Part shown: positions 10,600-21,659 of the stretch, piece by piece
How positions within the stretch are numbered: the first letter of the stretch is position 1
How the letters are laid out: every line of letters begins with the position of its first letter
From: Prorocentrum cordatum
Lineage: Eukaryota > Sar > Dinophyceae > Prorocentrales > Prorocentraceae
DNA: 64,000 nucleotides
Assembly: GCA_963575745.1 (NCBI GenBank)
Contig: CAUYUJ010001740.1
Span: forward strand, 1 to 64,000
Direction of reading: 5' to 3'
Program-made: the position numbers and the translations under genes
Notes under the pieces: model-generated
Database searches by the model: none
What the model saw: only the letters and a program-made list of their open reading frames with translations
What the model was told of the DNA's origin: nothing

Positions 10600-11434
10600 A
10601 TATTGGGATGGGGGGGGTGGGGCAGGAACACGACGAGGACACGGGGGTGCGATGAGGAGATGACGAAATCAACCACGAAGTAGGATGGAGCAAAGGATTG
10701 GAGGAGCACTGGTAGGAGGAGGAGGAAGAGAAGGAGATGGAGGATCGCAAGAAGCCGAATGGACGGCCGACGGAGAGTGGACGGGCGGCGGTGGCACAAG
10801 GTGGAGGAGGTGGAGGAGAGGAAGACGTAAGACGTCGAGGAGGATGTCAGAGCAGTATGTCAACGCAAAGATGTGTCCATGAATGCGAAACGCAATCGAA
10901 ACATTCCCAGGAAAAATGCGGATCTCAAAACACACTCGGACTTAAACTCATAGATTGCTACACATCGGGGTAAGAACTTTGGCATCTCTCAGGCCACGCG
11001 AATCAGCCACGTCAAGCCCTTTCTCGACCGAGCTGATTCATTTTCGCGACAGAATCTGGGCCCCATGAGAATCCGCAGCGAAAGCAGGCCTGCCGTGAAA
11101 AGACCACGTCCAAGCCTGGTGCATCAGCACTCTGGCTTGCAGCGAGCGGCACCGAGTACAACTGAGATCTCGAAAGTGCCGTCTCGTGCTAACATTCTGC
11201 GGAAGATGCAAAGATCTGCAAAGCCTCCCTGACTGCGCGAGCTTGGAGAGCGAATCCGCTTTTGCTGGCATCACTTCCTGGGCTCCGACCTGGATCTTGT
11301 GAAAACGATCATTACTTCGGCAGGCGAATGCGCTCTCCTGCTACGGAAACGCAGTGGCTGCAAAGCTCGCGAGTGCGAAATCGCCTCGCAGCCAGCTTCG
11401 AATCTCGAAACCAGCGAACCCAGAGCGCCAGCAG
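10600..11434. other. Intergenic stretch between genes B and C
   Basis: The first 250 bases are purine-rich. The rest is mixed sequence with a short minus-strand ORF at 11038-11274 that resembles nothing known and is probably chance. No RNA gene was seen. Confidence 0.4.
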
Positions 11435-11650
11435 GGTGTCATCGGGGTGTCATCGCACTGTCATCGGTCATCGTGTCATCGGTCGCTGTGTCATCGGCCA
11501 GGGTGTCATCGGTCATCGTTGCGCCAGCAGTGGGTTTGATGGTAAAAACACATGTCATCGCAGGGGTGTCATCGGTCGCGTCACCGGGTCATCGGTGGCG
11601 TCATCGGGTCATCGGTCATCGGGGTGTCATCGGGGTGTCATCGGTCGGAT
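11435..11650. promoter_or_regulatory. TGTCATCGG cluster 3
   Basis: About fifteen GTCATCG units, all in one orientation, many as GGTGTCATCGG with 11-base spacing. It lies between the 3' end of gene B and the start of gene C. Unlike clusters 1, 2 and 4, it lacks the inverted centre. Confidence 0.4.
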
Positions 11651-11800
11651 TTCCACCGGGATGCAGTCAAATCTTGTTTCAAACAGGTTCCAGGCGCCCC
11701 GCGGGTGCTCAACGATGAAAAAAACCTTTGGAGAATAACAAATTGCGAACAGCCCCCTAAAACAGCTCCCTGGCGAACCCCTAAATGATAGAACACGAAC

Positions 11801-14800
11801 CTAAACCTTCTTGCGGGCCTTCTTGGCGGGCGCCTCGTCGCTCTCGCTATCCTTGTCCCTGATCCTGCTGATGTCGACGACCTTCTTGTACAGCTTGCCG
11901 AGCTTGTTCAGGGGGCCATCCAGGGACGTCACCAGGCCGAGCCCGCGGCGGAGCTCTTTGTCGGCCAGCGTCTTCTTGAGCTGGGCGATGTCCGAGGTGA
12001 TCATCTGATTGAGCAATGCATCCTGGGGCCAAAACGATGTTTCTTCAGAACCCATGGTCCTTACACGCCCTCCCTTTCAAGGTCTCAGCGTTTCGAGGGT
12101 AAGAAATGATGTGCTGGCCCCCAGGGTTCGCCAGAGTTCCTGGGTGAGCATTTAGAATGGCTGCTGGGAGCCTCATATCAGTGGATGGGTTTGGACAGCG
12201 ATAGTCGCGCCCGCCCCTCCCCCTTATCCCCACTCCCCTACACCCTTCCCCCCTCCCCTCCCTCGCCACGCACCCCCCGCCCCCGACCCCCTCCATCCAT
12301 GACGGAGGGGGAATAGTTGGAGAGCACGAGCGGGTTAGAGGATGCCATGGGCCAGGGGATCTGCAGAGGGAGGAGGTTGTGGATGAAAGATTACCAGGGG
12401 AGGGCTCAAACAAGCATGATGCATGTTGGAAGCATGCCAGCCTGGGGCGGGGTAGGGTAGGTGGTAGAGAGAGCAAGTCATACAATTTCTGTTTTCAAGA
12501 ATGGGTCCTGGCACGTGCTCCGAATCTCTGCGAACGCGTTCAAGAATTTCTTCCCGTCATCATCCGATTTGACCCACGCCCATTTGGAAACGGTATCCGC
12601 GTTGTGCTCAAGGGTGGCCGAAGAGGCAGTCACAGTCGAGTATTTGGACAGAACTTTCCTCGCCTCCTGAATGGCAACGTCCAGCGGCGTTTTCTCTCTC
12701 TTGTTGGGCGTCTCCTTCTTCTCTCTCTTCTCTTTCTTATCGCCCTTGCCGTCGAGCTTCACCTCATCCTCGATCGCCACCTGGCTCGCGCGCGAGCTCT
12801 CGGGGGCAGCGCCGTACTTGCAGTCGTCCTGAGCAGGATGGATTTGGAGGAGGGGGGGCGAGGATTTGGAGGATGGGGGGTGAGGGGGGAGGAGGGGGAG
12901 GAGGTGGGGGAGGAGGTGGAGGGGAAGGGGGGATGGGGCAATGGTGAGGAGGAGGAGAAGGAGGAGGAGGAGGAACAGCATCAAGCGACAATGAACAATG
13001 GAGGACTTGGCGGGAGGGAGGGGCGACGAGGGCCCACGAGGTCGACGAGGTGGATGGGCAAGGACGAGGTGAATCCGAGGAGAAGGTTGTGGAAGGGCGA
13101 ATGTGGATACGTGAAGGACTGCCCCCGTCGGCTGCGCCGATCACGATGGCCCCCACCGCGGGCGCGGCCGTCTTGTCCTGAAGTGGGGGGGGGGGGGGGG
13201 CGATAGGCACACCAGGTCAAGGAGGAGTGGTGAGGACGGCGACTTTGAGGATAAAGAGCGTGAGCAGGAGAATGATGAGGATGGTCAGCAAGAGGGCGAG
13301 CGTTGGGGATAGAAAAGGGGAAGAGGGGCAGGAGGGGGGGTGGGGAGCATGAGGAGGAAGAGGAGGAGGAGGAGGGAGAGGAGGAGGAGGAGGAGGAGCA
13401 TGATGAGTGGCGCGTGGAAGTCAGGAGAAGAAGAAGGAGGGGCAGGAGAGGCAGGCAGACGGCAGGGAGGGGTGGAGAGGGCAGGTGTCGTTGGATCAAA
13501 AGGAGTGGCGGAGGATTCAGACTGTTGTCTCCTGGCCCTTCTGGTTGATCACGACGCCGAGCTCCTTCGCCACGCCAGCCGCCTGCGCGGTGCCCCAGTC
13601 GGCGCGAGCGCCAGTGCCGATCCCCCGTTGCGTTTAACGTGTGGGGTGGAACCATCGGCAGGACATCTCAGATGACCTGGAGACGATTCGGCAATGGGGC
13701 TCGTGCCGAGTGGGGCTCCATTTCCCCTCGTTGCCTGCTGGATGCGCTGTTCCTTCGCCTTCTCGTCCTCCATGGGCAGCGTGGACCACTCCTCGTGCTC
13801 GACCCAGCTGCGCGAGAAGATGTCCACGAAGCCCTTCACCACGTAGAGGCAACGGAGCGACTCCTCTGTGGAAGCCAGGCGGGGCGATGGTGCGAAGGCC
13901 CCCCTATCCCCCTTCGGGGCGCCCAGTTGAAGGCAGAAGAGACTCACGGCGTTGACCAGGGGGGGGAAGGTAAGGAGGACCAGGAGGACTCCAAGAAGAA
14001 GGAGGGGGGTGATTGGGAGGAAGAGGAGGAAGAGGTGGAGGCGGAGGAGGAGGAGAAGGAGGAGGAGGAGGAGGAGGAGGAAGAGGAGGAGGGGGGGGAG
14101 CAAGAGCAGAAGGTGGATGAGGAGTAGACGCGGCAGAAATGAGAAATATGGACGCGTAGCAGAGCAGGAGGGTTTGTCAGAGGGTTTGGACAGAGACGTT
14201 TCCAACGCTAAGCATAGTGCGTGATATATGGAGTTGGCAGGCAGAGTGAAGGACACGGAGAAAGAGAAAGAGAGACAGAGAGAGAATCAGACAAGGTGGT
14301 GGGGCAGAATGTTAAACGGTTGCCCCATATCCGTCATCTCGCAGTAGGCGATCCAGGGTGGACCGAGCTGAATCGCTTTGATCATGTACTTGGACGCCTC
14401 TTCAGCTGGAGGGGCGGCGAGAAGGTGGAGAGGCAGGGTGGGCAGGATGAGGCAGGTGGAAGAGGAGGAGGAGCAAGAGGAGGAGGAGTGAGAGAAGGAG
14501 GACGTGGTGGAGGGGGTGGGGACGGTGGAGGCTGGAGGGGAAGGATGGGCCAAGAAGAGAAGGAGATGGAATAAGAGGATCGGGGCGGATGACACCGGAG
14601 AGCGGCGCGGAAGGTGGACACGGACGGTCCGTGGAGGCCGACGGACGCGTGGGAGGGCGGTGGAATAGGAGGAGGAGGAGGTGAGGAATTGGATGAGTTA
14701 GCAGTGCCCCGTATGGCCTGCAGCCACCCTAATTTGCCGCCGCCCTCCTTGTGGGCCACCCTCCCGATTGGGAGGTACCACCCGCTCTTGATCGACTGCT

Positions 14801-16949
14801 TGGTGAAGCTGGTCGTCAAGCTCTTCTTCTTGACGTACTTGTTGTACTCGCCCTCCGCCCAGTTGCGCCTGAAACGCTCGGCGCCCTCGTCGTCGCCCTG
14901 GTAGGCGTCGTACTCCGCCTTGAGGGAGGGGTCCTTCTTTTTCGCCCTGTCGAAGCGGCTCGCCATGGGGTTGTTGTTCCTGGCGCTGGCTGCGAACACG
15001 AAGCCATTCTGCTTCGTCTTCTCCCACAGCTCGTGCTCTTTGCGCTCCTTCTCTGTCATCGGAGCCTGCGCTGCTGCGGCCGCGCCACTGCCGCCAGAGG
15101 TGCCCTCGTCATCGAACTGGCCAGGCGCAGGCACCAAAGTGTCCTTGTCGAACCCCTTGGCGTGCAAGAGCTCGCCGAGACAGTCGCTTGCCAGGAAGCC
15201 CGTCATCAGGTCGTTGATCGCCAGCTCGTCGGGGACGTCGCCGCCGCGAAGGAGCAACTCCACCTTGGCCACGCACTCGTCGCGGCTGGTCTTCACCTTG
15301 CTGACCGTCTTGACCTTCTCGGGCGTGTCGAACGTCTTCCCCTCGACGCCCTGCAGGGCGTTCGGTTTGTCTTAACTGCTCCCCCATCCCCCCTCTTCCC
15401 GCCCCCTTCTCCCTCCCGATCCTCCTCCTCCTATTCCTCTTCTCCCTCATCCTTGCGCTCCTCATCTCACACCTCCTCCCTCCTCCTCCTCCTCGTCCTC
15501 CTCATCTTGCTGCTCCTGCTGCTGTTGCTCCTCCTTCTCCTCCTCCTAATCCTCCCCCACTTCCTTCTTCTCATCCTCCTCATCCTTCTCCGTTTGGCGC
15601 GGGGCGATGTCTTCGCCCCCGAGACCTGCCACATGGTCTTGAAGGAGTTGATATGCAACGCGGCGCTGGCCTTCTCGCGAGGCTTCGGCGACGCGAGCGC
15701 CGTGTCGTCGGCAGCGAGGCCTGTGGACACCTGCGCGCGATCCACGCTCTCCTGCGTCTCCGCCGAGGTCACGGGCATGGGGTCCTTGGACGACCTGGCC
15801 ATGGGGTGGGGCGGACTCTCAGGCGGCCCCCTGCGCTTGGCGGTCATCTTGCTGATCGCGAGGGCTTCCTGCAAGTCGGCGTCCTCCTTCGCCTTAGCCT
15901 CGCTGATCTTGCGCGAGTGCTCCTGGCTCTGCCGCTTAGACTCCTCGAGCACCTGTGCGGGCGTAGCGTCGTCGCTGTCGGCCTCGTTGCCGCCAGTCGA
16001 TGCGATGGCGCCGACCTCGCCCTCTGCGCCGCTCGCCGCGGCCGCGGCCGCCTCGGCGGGCTCCGCCACCTGAGTCCGCAAAAAAGGAGGAGGGCGGATG
16101 CGGAGGGAGGCAATGCAGGAGGAGACGAGGCACCGCAGGAGGATGAGCAGGAGGGCGAGGCGAGGAGAGGAAGGCAAGGATGAGAAAGGGGGGATGATCA
16201 GCAGGAAGGAAAGGATGAAGAGGACCAGCAAGATAAGGAGGATATGATTTGGTTTGAAAGCACGACCGTGCCACCTTAGCTGTACTCGCATCCGCCTTCG
16301 GCACTGCCACGCGTCTCCGAGTCGAACGAGCATCGATCTTCTTCGCAATCATCTCGACTCGCCTCTTCATCTGGTTCAACTTCTCCTCCTGCTGCATCAT
16401 GTACATCTCATCGTCCTCCGCTGATACCGTGTCCCCCCCGTTCTCCTCGTCTGACGTTTCAGGCACATCAGGAATTGAGCCCTTGCGAGGGGGAGTGGCA
16501 GCCTCGACGACCGCAGGCTGCGTCACTGCAGCAGCGCCGTCACCGACTTCGTCAGCTTCCTCGGCCTCGGCAACCACGATGGGCTGGGCTGCCTCGCTCT
16601 CGAGCTTGACGATGGGCTCGGCTGCGTCTCGACCGTCATCATCGTCGTCCGACTCCAGCAGCGAGGCAGGGGAAGGCTCGGCGCTCGGCACGGGCTCGTC
16701 ATTGGGCAGAGTGTCCAGGGTGGTGTCCAGCGCTAAGGGCTCGCCGAAGCTGTCGGGCTGCGTCTGCGAGTCGTAAGCTGGACGCGGGGTGGCGCCCTCG
16801 AGGCCTTGGTACTGCAGCGTCCCTCCAGAGTCCGCAGGCTGCTGGCTCGCGGTCTGCTGAGCGGACAACATCCGCCCGATCGGGGTGCGAGCGAAGGGGA
16901 TCCTGGAAAGATTCCCGTTCCCGAAATCTGAACTACCGCGGCGGCCCAT
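11801..16949 (-). CDS. Gene B: nine-exon dinoflagellate-type protein, 864 aa
   Basis: Exons are 16949-16275, 16069-15626, 15350-14718, 14397-14332, 13863-13735, 13582-13523, 13177-13157, 12828-12484 and 12022-11801. Every exon length is a multiple of three, so all introns are phase 0 and the joined frame runs to TAG at 11801. Donors are GT (introns 1, 2, 6, 7, 8), GC (3, 5) and GA (4). The 21-base exon and the ends of introns 3, 4 and 7 are the least certain. Residues 1-220 are acidic and low-complexity, ending in a likely coiled coil (MMQQEEKLNQMKRRVEMI). The conserved-looking core is in exon 3 onward (MASRFDRAKKKDPSLKAEY, FRRNWAEGEYNKYVKKKS, GWYLPIG, PPWIAYCEMT, CLYVVKGFVDIFSRSW). A Lys-rich linker and a helical C-terminus with PAKKARKKV follow, suggesting nuclear location. 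It looks like a dinoflagellate-only multi-copy family; the function is unknown. Confidence 0.7.
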
Positions 16950-17341
16950 GCAGGCCAGGGCCTCGGCTGCCAACGGCTGCGGTCGAGTTTGAATCTCCGA
17001 TAGAATCCTTCCGACTTCCGATGGAAGACCGACTCGGTCGGAAGAGAAGTGAGTGGATGACAAGACGACGGGGGTAGCACCAATCCAAAGGTTCATCTGA
17101 CAACTTCTCGATGACATGGGCGTTCGTTTCTGCTCTTCTTTTCGATCTCGATGCATCGCCCAGCATCGGCCAGCATCGCCAAGTCGCTTCGTGGCCCTCC
17201 TAGGCCAATGAGTCTTTGGATATGTTTCCTGGTCGCGGACCCCAGGTCCCAAAACAACTCTGAGACGATCACATTTTTTATTGTTCGCCCAGCTCCCCGC
17301 CAGCTCGTCATCCGAGCTGCCCGCTGGAAAACCCTCAGCAA

Positions 17342-20300
17342 CTAATCCCAGAAGCTCATGGGAATCTGCCTGAGCTTCGGGATGCCTGCTGGCGCCGCTC
17401 GGCGCGCCGCCTCGGGCGCCGCTGGAGTTGGCGTCCCCGATGCCCTCGGCGGCGCCGCCGCCTGCGTAGTTGCTGGTGTAGCTGCTGGCGTAGCCGATGT
17501 CGGTGCCGCTGTCGTGCCCGCTGGTGATGATGCCGTCGCTGCTGACTGGCCACCTCCGGCCTCCTTGCTCTTGTCGTCGGACTTGTCCACAAGGATGTGC
17601 TCAATGCTCTCGGTGCGCTTGCTCTCCGCGATGGCCGTCTTGTCGATCTCTTCGGCATTCTTGTCCTTCTTGGCCTTCTTGGGCTGCGTTGCGCTCTCTG
17701 GAGCGGCGACCTCTGCTGCAGCTGGCCTCTTAAGAGAAACCTTCGCGTGGTCCCCGATGCACCCGTCCATTGGCGTACGACCACTAGCATACGGATCGAT
17801 ATCGGAAGATGCACCACCGTCGTCACTGCCAGCTAGCTCGTCAGCCTGCTCCTCGCCAGCACTATCGTCATCGCTTTTCACTGAAGTCTTCTCGTCGTCG
17901 TCCATCGGCTCGACCTTCTTCTCTCTCGGTTTCGGAGTTTCTTCCGAGGCTTCGTCGTCGTCATCTGCTTTCTCCTTCTTCTTGGGCTGCGCCTTGGGTT
18001 TCCCCTTGGCCTTGGCTTTGCTCTTTGCCTTGGCGAACGGCTTGAGGTACTCCGCCTTCTGGGCCTCCATGTCGGGCTTCGTTGCCTCGCCCTTCGCGAA
18101 CATCTCCAACTGCGCGATCATGAAGGCGACCGCCAATGATTTCTGGTACTCGTCCTGCGGAAACCCCCCCATCTGCATGAGTTGCGTTCCGTGGGTCGCC
18201 TGGAGCAGACTCGCGGCTCCATCCCGATGCACCCAGAGCAACTTGACCTTCTTGCCGCTCGAGTGGTGGTCCATCTCCCAGATCAAGTTGTTGCTCTTCT
18301 TTTTCTTCCTCTGGTCGTCATCGTCGTGCTGCTCCGCGACCGTGCCGATGACCTGGCGGAAAAAATCATGCTGATGAGGAGTTCATGAGAAGGGGGGGGA
18401 AAGGGGTTAGGAGAAGGCGACGTAGGAGGAGGGGTGATGGGGGAAGGGTGAGGAGGGGGGGTGACGAGGAGGAGGCGACGACGAAGGAAGACTGCCACGA
18501 CTACGAAGGACGGAAGGTGACAGGAGGATGCGCTGGAGAGGGACGAGGATGGGAATGTCGACCGACGCTGAGATTTGACGTGATGTAGACCAGGGGCGGG
18601 TTAGGGGAAAAAACAATGCCAACTTTGGATTTGCGAACCCCTGGGAACCATGATACCTCTGGACCCCTGCAAACGTGAAATCCGAAACGCTCGGTTTGGC
18701 CCCATCGACCTCCCACTCGAAACCGTCGCTCCAGGTAGCCAGCAAGCCCTTGCGGCCTGGCTCTGCGCGAGCCACGGTGAACTCAGGGTTCGCGCTGCTC
18801 GAGCCCTCCAGGATGCGCCAGGCTGACTAGGGAGGCAGTCAACACACGTCTCATTTCTTCCCGTCTGAAGGAGGATGCACGGAGGGGGGGAGGTGATTAG
18901 GAGGAAGAGGAGGGGGAGGGAGGAGAAGAAGGAGGAAGAGGAGGAGGAGGGAAAGGGGTGAGAAGGAGGGGGGGTGGGAGCGGTGGATAGCGGTGGCGAC
19001 GAAGGAACATGGGGAGGAAGAGTAGGATAATAATGACGAGGGCGATGACGAGAAGGAGGGAGAGGAACAGAAGGAGAGGGTGACATGATGGAGGTGGCCG
19101 TCGGCAGGAGGAGTCGGAGGCCGTGTGGGTGGAGAGTTGGATTGCAGTCAATGCCTGCATCTCGCTCTGCCACCCGAGCTTGTAGCCGCCCATCGTGGCC
19201 AAGGGAGTCAGAACGCACTTCGCCTTCGCGGACAGGCGCTTGATGGGCGTCTCCTCTGGCGGGCTAGAAGGAAAGCGGAAATCGCGGGTGAAGAGGCGGT
19301 GAAAAATATGGAGAGTGCGGATGCAGGGGGATTAGAAAGGGCAGGATGGGAAGGGCGAGGGATATTGCTAAGGAAGGACCAGGGGGATGGTTGGGAGTTG
19401 AAAGGAAGAGGATGAGGAAATGAGGGAGGTGGAGGAGACTGAGGAGAACACTCAATGTTCCCCTTGAGCTCCTCGGCTGGACCACGAGCGCTGCTCTGCC
19501 TCTCGGGCTGCTGGCTGTCCTCGCCCACGCTGCTGAGGAACGGGTGGCACCAATCAGGCGGCTTCGTCCTGCTGGGGGGGGGGGGCGGTGTCCGGGGGGG
19601 GGCGTGGCGGCGCGAATCGAACCGTCATCGATATGTCATCGAGCCGTCATCGCGATGACAGTTCGATGACATCATCGATGACAGCCCGAACAACGTTTGA
19701 CCTGGCTGCACCCCCATGAAGATAATAACCCCGCCAGGGGTGGTGGCAAAATACATCTAGGAGGTCAAGGCACGTAGGGGGCAAGGTAAAAGGGGGCGAC
19801 CAACGTGGGTGCGAGTCGAAAACAATTTTTTCAGCGTTTCAATCCTCGACGTCGCCCTGCAAACCCCTCTGAGCATGCCCCTCAGCATCTTCGCGCGAGC
19901 CTTGCACCACTCGAGTCGCTCGTCCGCGAGGCGCCACATCTTCTCCTCCCTGGCGCTCACGATGTCAAACGCCGCCTTCTTGGGGAAGAAGGGATGAGGG
20001 TGGCAGTGGATGGAGATGGGGATCGAGAGGAGGATCGAGAGCTGGATCAAAAAGGGAAACATTCGAGAGAGAAGAGGGCGGATGACGAGAGGAGGAACAC
20101 GGGGAGGATGGCATGGAAGGAGCGGAGAGGCAGGGGGGGTGGGTAAGGAGGGAGAAAAGTAGCAGAAACCAGAGAAAGGAAGGTATTCCAGACCCGACTC
20201 CCGCCGTCGCAGTCTGTTGAGGAATGCCACCTTTTGGAGCAAGTTCGCGAACAGCAGTCAACAGCTCGACATGGCCCGCGATAATCTTCTCGTCCGCGGG

Positions 20301-20628
20301 CGCGTCGATATCCTCCGAATACTGCAACCTTACGTTGCCGATCTGCTCTCCCTGTCTCTCTCTCTTGCTTCTCCTCCTCCTCTTGCTTCTCCTCCTCCTC
20401 CTCCTCATCATCCTCCTCCGCCGCCTCCTCCTCCTCCTCCTTCTCCTCCTCCTCCTCTCTGTCTCTGTCTTGATTTCCGTGCCTGGCCTCCCCTCTGCAG
20501 TTCCTCATCGTCCTCCTCCTCCACTTCTTTTTCCTTATCCCCCTTCTCTCTCCCACCCCCTCCCCCCCTCTCCCTCTCCCTCTCCCTCTCCCTCTCTCTC
20601 TCTGTCTCTCTCTCTCTCTCTCCCTGTT

Positions 20629-20660
<32 letters not shown>

Positions 20661-20662
20661 CT

Positions 20663-20695
<33 letters not shown>

Positions 20696-21039
20696 CCCCC
20701 TCTCTCCCTCCCCCTTCCTTCTCCTCCTCGTCATTACCCTTCTCTTTTCCGTTTTTTTGAAAGTGCAATGATGGTCGCCGTCAACTTCCCCCTCTTCCTC
20801 TCCCTCCTCTCCCCCTTCTCCTTCTCCTGCTTGTCCTCCTTCCCCCCATTCTTGTCCACGATCGACCAGCGATCGGGAACGCGATCTGGAACCCATCCCG
20901 ATTGCGCCTGAGCTCGCAACGTTTCTGGAGAAACGATGAAACGCTTCAACACCTCCGCCAGCGCGCCAGCATCCTTGAAGCCCTCCGAGCGGACGGCGCC
21001 CTTCTTGGCCGCGCGGGGCGGCCCCTCGTCGGCCGACAT
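17342..21039 (-). CDS. Gene A: seven-exon dinoflagellate-type protein, 616 aa
   Basis: Exons are 21039-20860, 20342-20199, 19978-19851, 19568-19452, 19263-19155, 18826-18665 and 18352-17342. Phases (0,0,2,2,0,0) agree at all six junctions. Donors are GT except GC at intron 5 (CAG|GCATTG). The start MSADEGPPRAAKK is chosen because a spliced-leader-like match ends 8 bases before it. Notable segments are WVPDRVPDRWS, FDIVSAREEKMWRLADERLEW, DWCHPFLSSV, MGGYKLGWQSEMQ, WSDGFEWEVDG, and MGGFPQDEYQKSLAVAFMIAQLEMF in the last exon. The last exon then becomes Lys-rich (AKSKAKAKGKPKAQPKKK), acidic, and finally Ala/Pro/Thr-rich to PMSFWD. The basic and acidic tail fits a nuclear protein, but this is inference. 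No known domain is recognised. Introns are mainly purine-pyrimidine repeats. Confidence 0.72.
19618..19690. promoter_or_regulatory. GATGACA/TGTCATC palindromic cluster 4
   Basis: GTCATCGATATGTCATCG followed by GTCATCGCGATGAC, CGATGAC and ATCGATGAC, within intron 3 of gene A. It has the same centre as clusters 1 and 2. Confidence 0.45.
20343..20859. repeat. Gene A intron 1: (CTC)n and (CT)n tract
   Basis: The plus strand is homopyrimidine (CCT repeats, then CT repeats at about 20565-20710), so the transcribed sense is purine-rich. Most other introns in genes A and B have the opposite strand sense (19979-20198, 19264-19451, 18827-19154, 18353-18664, 16070-16274, 14398-14717, 13864-14331, 12829-13156), except 15351-15625. 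Confidence 0.85.
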
Positions 21040-21047
21040 GGCCGACC

Positions 21048-21060
21048 AGCCAAAATGGCT
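21048..21060 (-). promoter_or_regulatory. Relict spliced-leader-like match before gene A
   Basis: The minus strand reads GCAGCCATTTTGGCTGG, giving 13 bases (AGCCATTTTGGCT) identical to the core of the dinoflagellate spliced leader (known end GCCATTTTGGCTCAAG). The AG inside could serve as the trans-splice acceptor. The ATG follows after 8 bases. Relict leaders upstream of recycled genes are established in dinoflagellates; this case is inference from one match. Confidence 0.5.
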
Positions 21061-21257
21061 GCAGCTGCAACCAAACGCACAAACAAAACTGACATCGAGA
21101 GACCAATCTGAACACATGAGCTGAAACATCGAGAAGGATTCCAGCTACATTTAAGAACATTGCGACATTTTCACGATCACCTCTGCTATGATAAATATAA
21201 CGCGTTTTTGTTGAGTGCGTGCACGTTTAACATTATATTTTATTGAATACATATGTT

Positions 21258-21336
21258 GGGACTATTTTTCATGCTGGGACTATTTTAAAATAGTCCCAGC
21301 GATAAGGCCGGTTTTCTAGTCCCTACGGACCTTAGG
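21258..21336 (-). repeat. Retroelement terminal segment, permuted copy
   Basis: Holds a perfect 26-base palindrome at 21274-21299 (arms CTGGGACTATTTT/AAAATAGTCCCAG), the block ggccggttttctagtccc at 21306-21323, and a CGGACCTTAGG block. The same pieces occur at 1779-1853, but the order relative to the Cys-rich coding part is reversed. Confidence 0.5.
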
Positions 21337-21503
21337 GGAGGCGGCTCGCAAGCCGGGCAAGCCACGGCCTCAGGGCAGGCTGCCGGCCCTGGACACGCCG
21401 GGCAGGCGGGGCAAGAGATGTCAGGGCAGGCTGCCTGCCGTGGGCCCCACCCTGGCCCCAGGTAGGCCGCGGCCTCCAGCGCCAGCACCACCCAGGCCGG
21501 CAA
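21285..21503 (-). pseudogene. Cys-Pro-rich retroelement fragment
   Basis: Encodes a hydrophobic stretch (WVVLALEAAAYLG) followed by repeated CPAC motifs ending CPACEPPP, like the ORF at 1554-1796. No Gag-like or reverse transcriptase ORF follows, so this is a fragment. The ORF runs out through the terminal repeat. Confidence 0.4.
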
Positions 21504-21659
21504 CGCGGCCGCCCCGCCAGGGATGGCGAGCCCGTCTATCGACTATGGACCAGAGAAGCTAAGTGAAGCAAGAGTAAGAGAGCCAAAGGGGCGACATATA
21601 GAAAACCCCTCTTGACTTCCTTCACGTGCAAGCACAAACCATGATATTTTCTCAGGGAA

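Noticed and set aside
17252-17342. Genes A and B as one gene
   Set aside because: Exon 7 of A ends in a clean stop (PMSFWD) and B has its own in-frame ATG at 16949, but cDNA could still overturn this.
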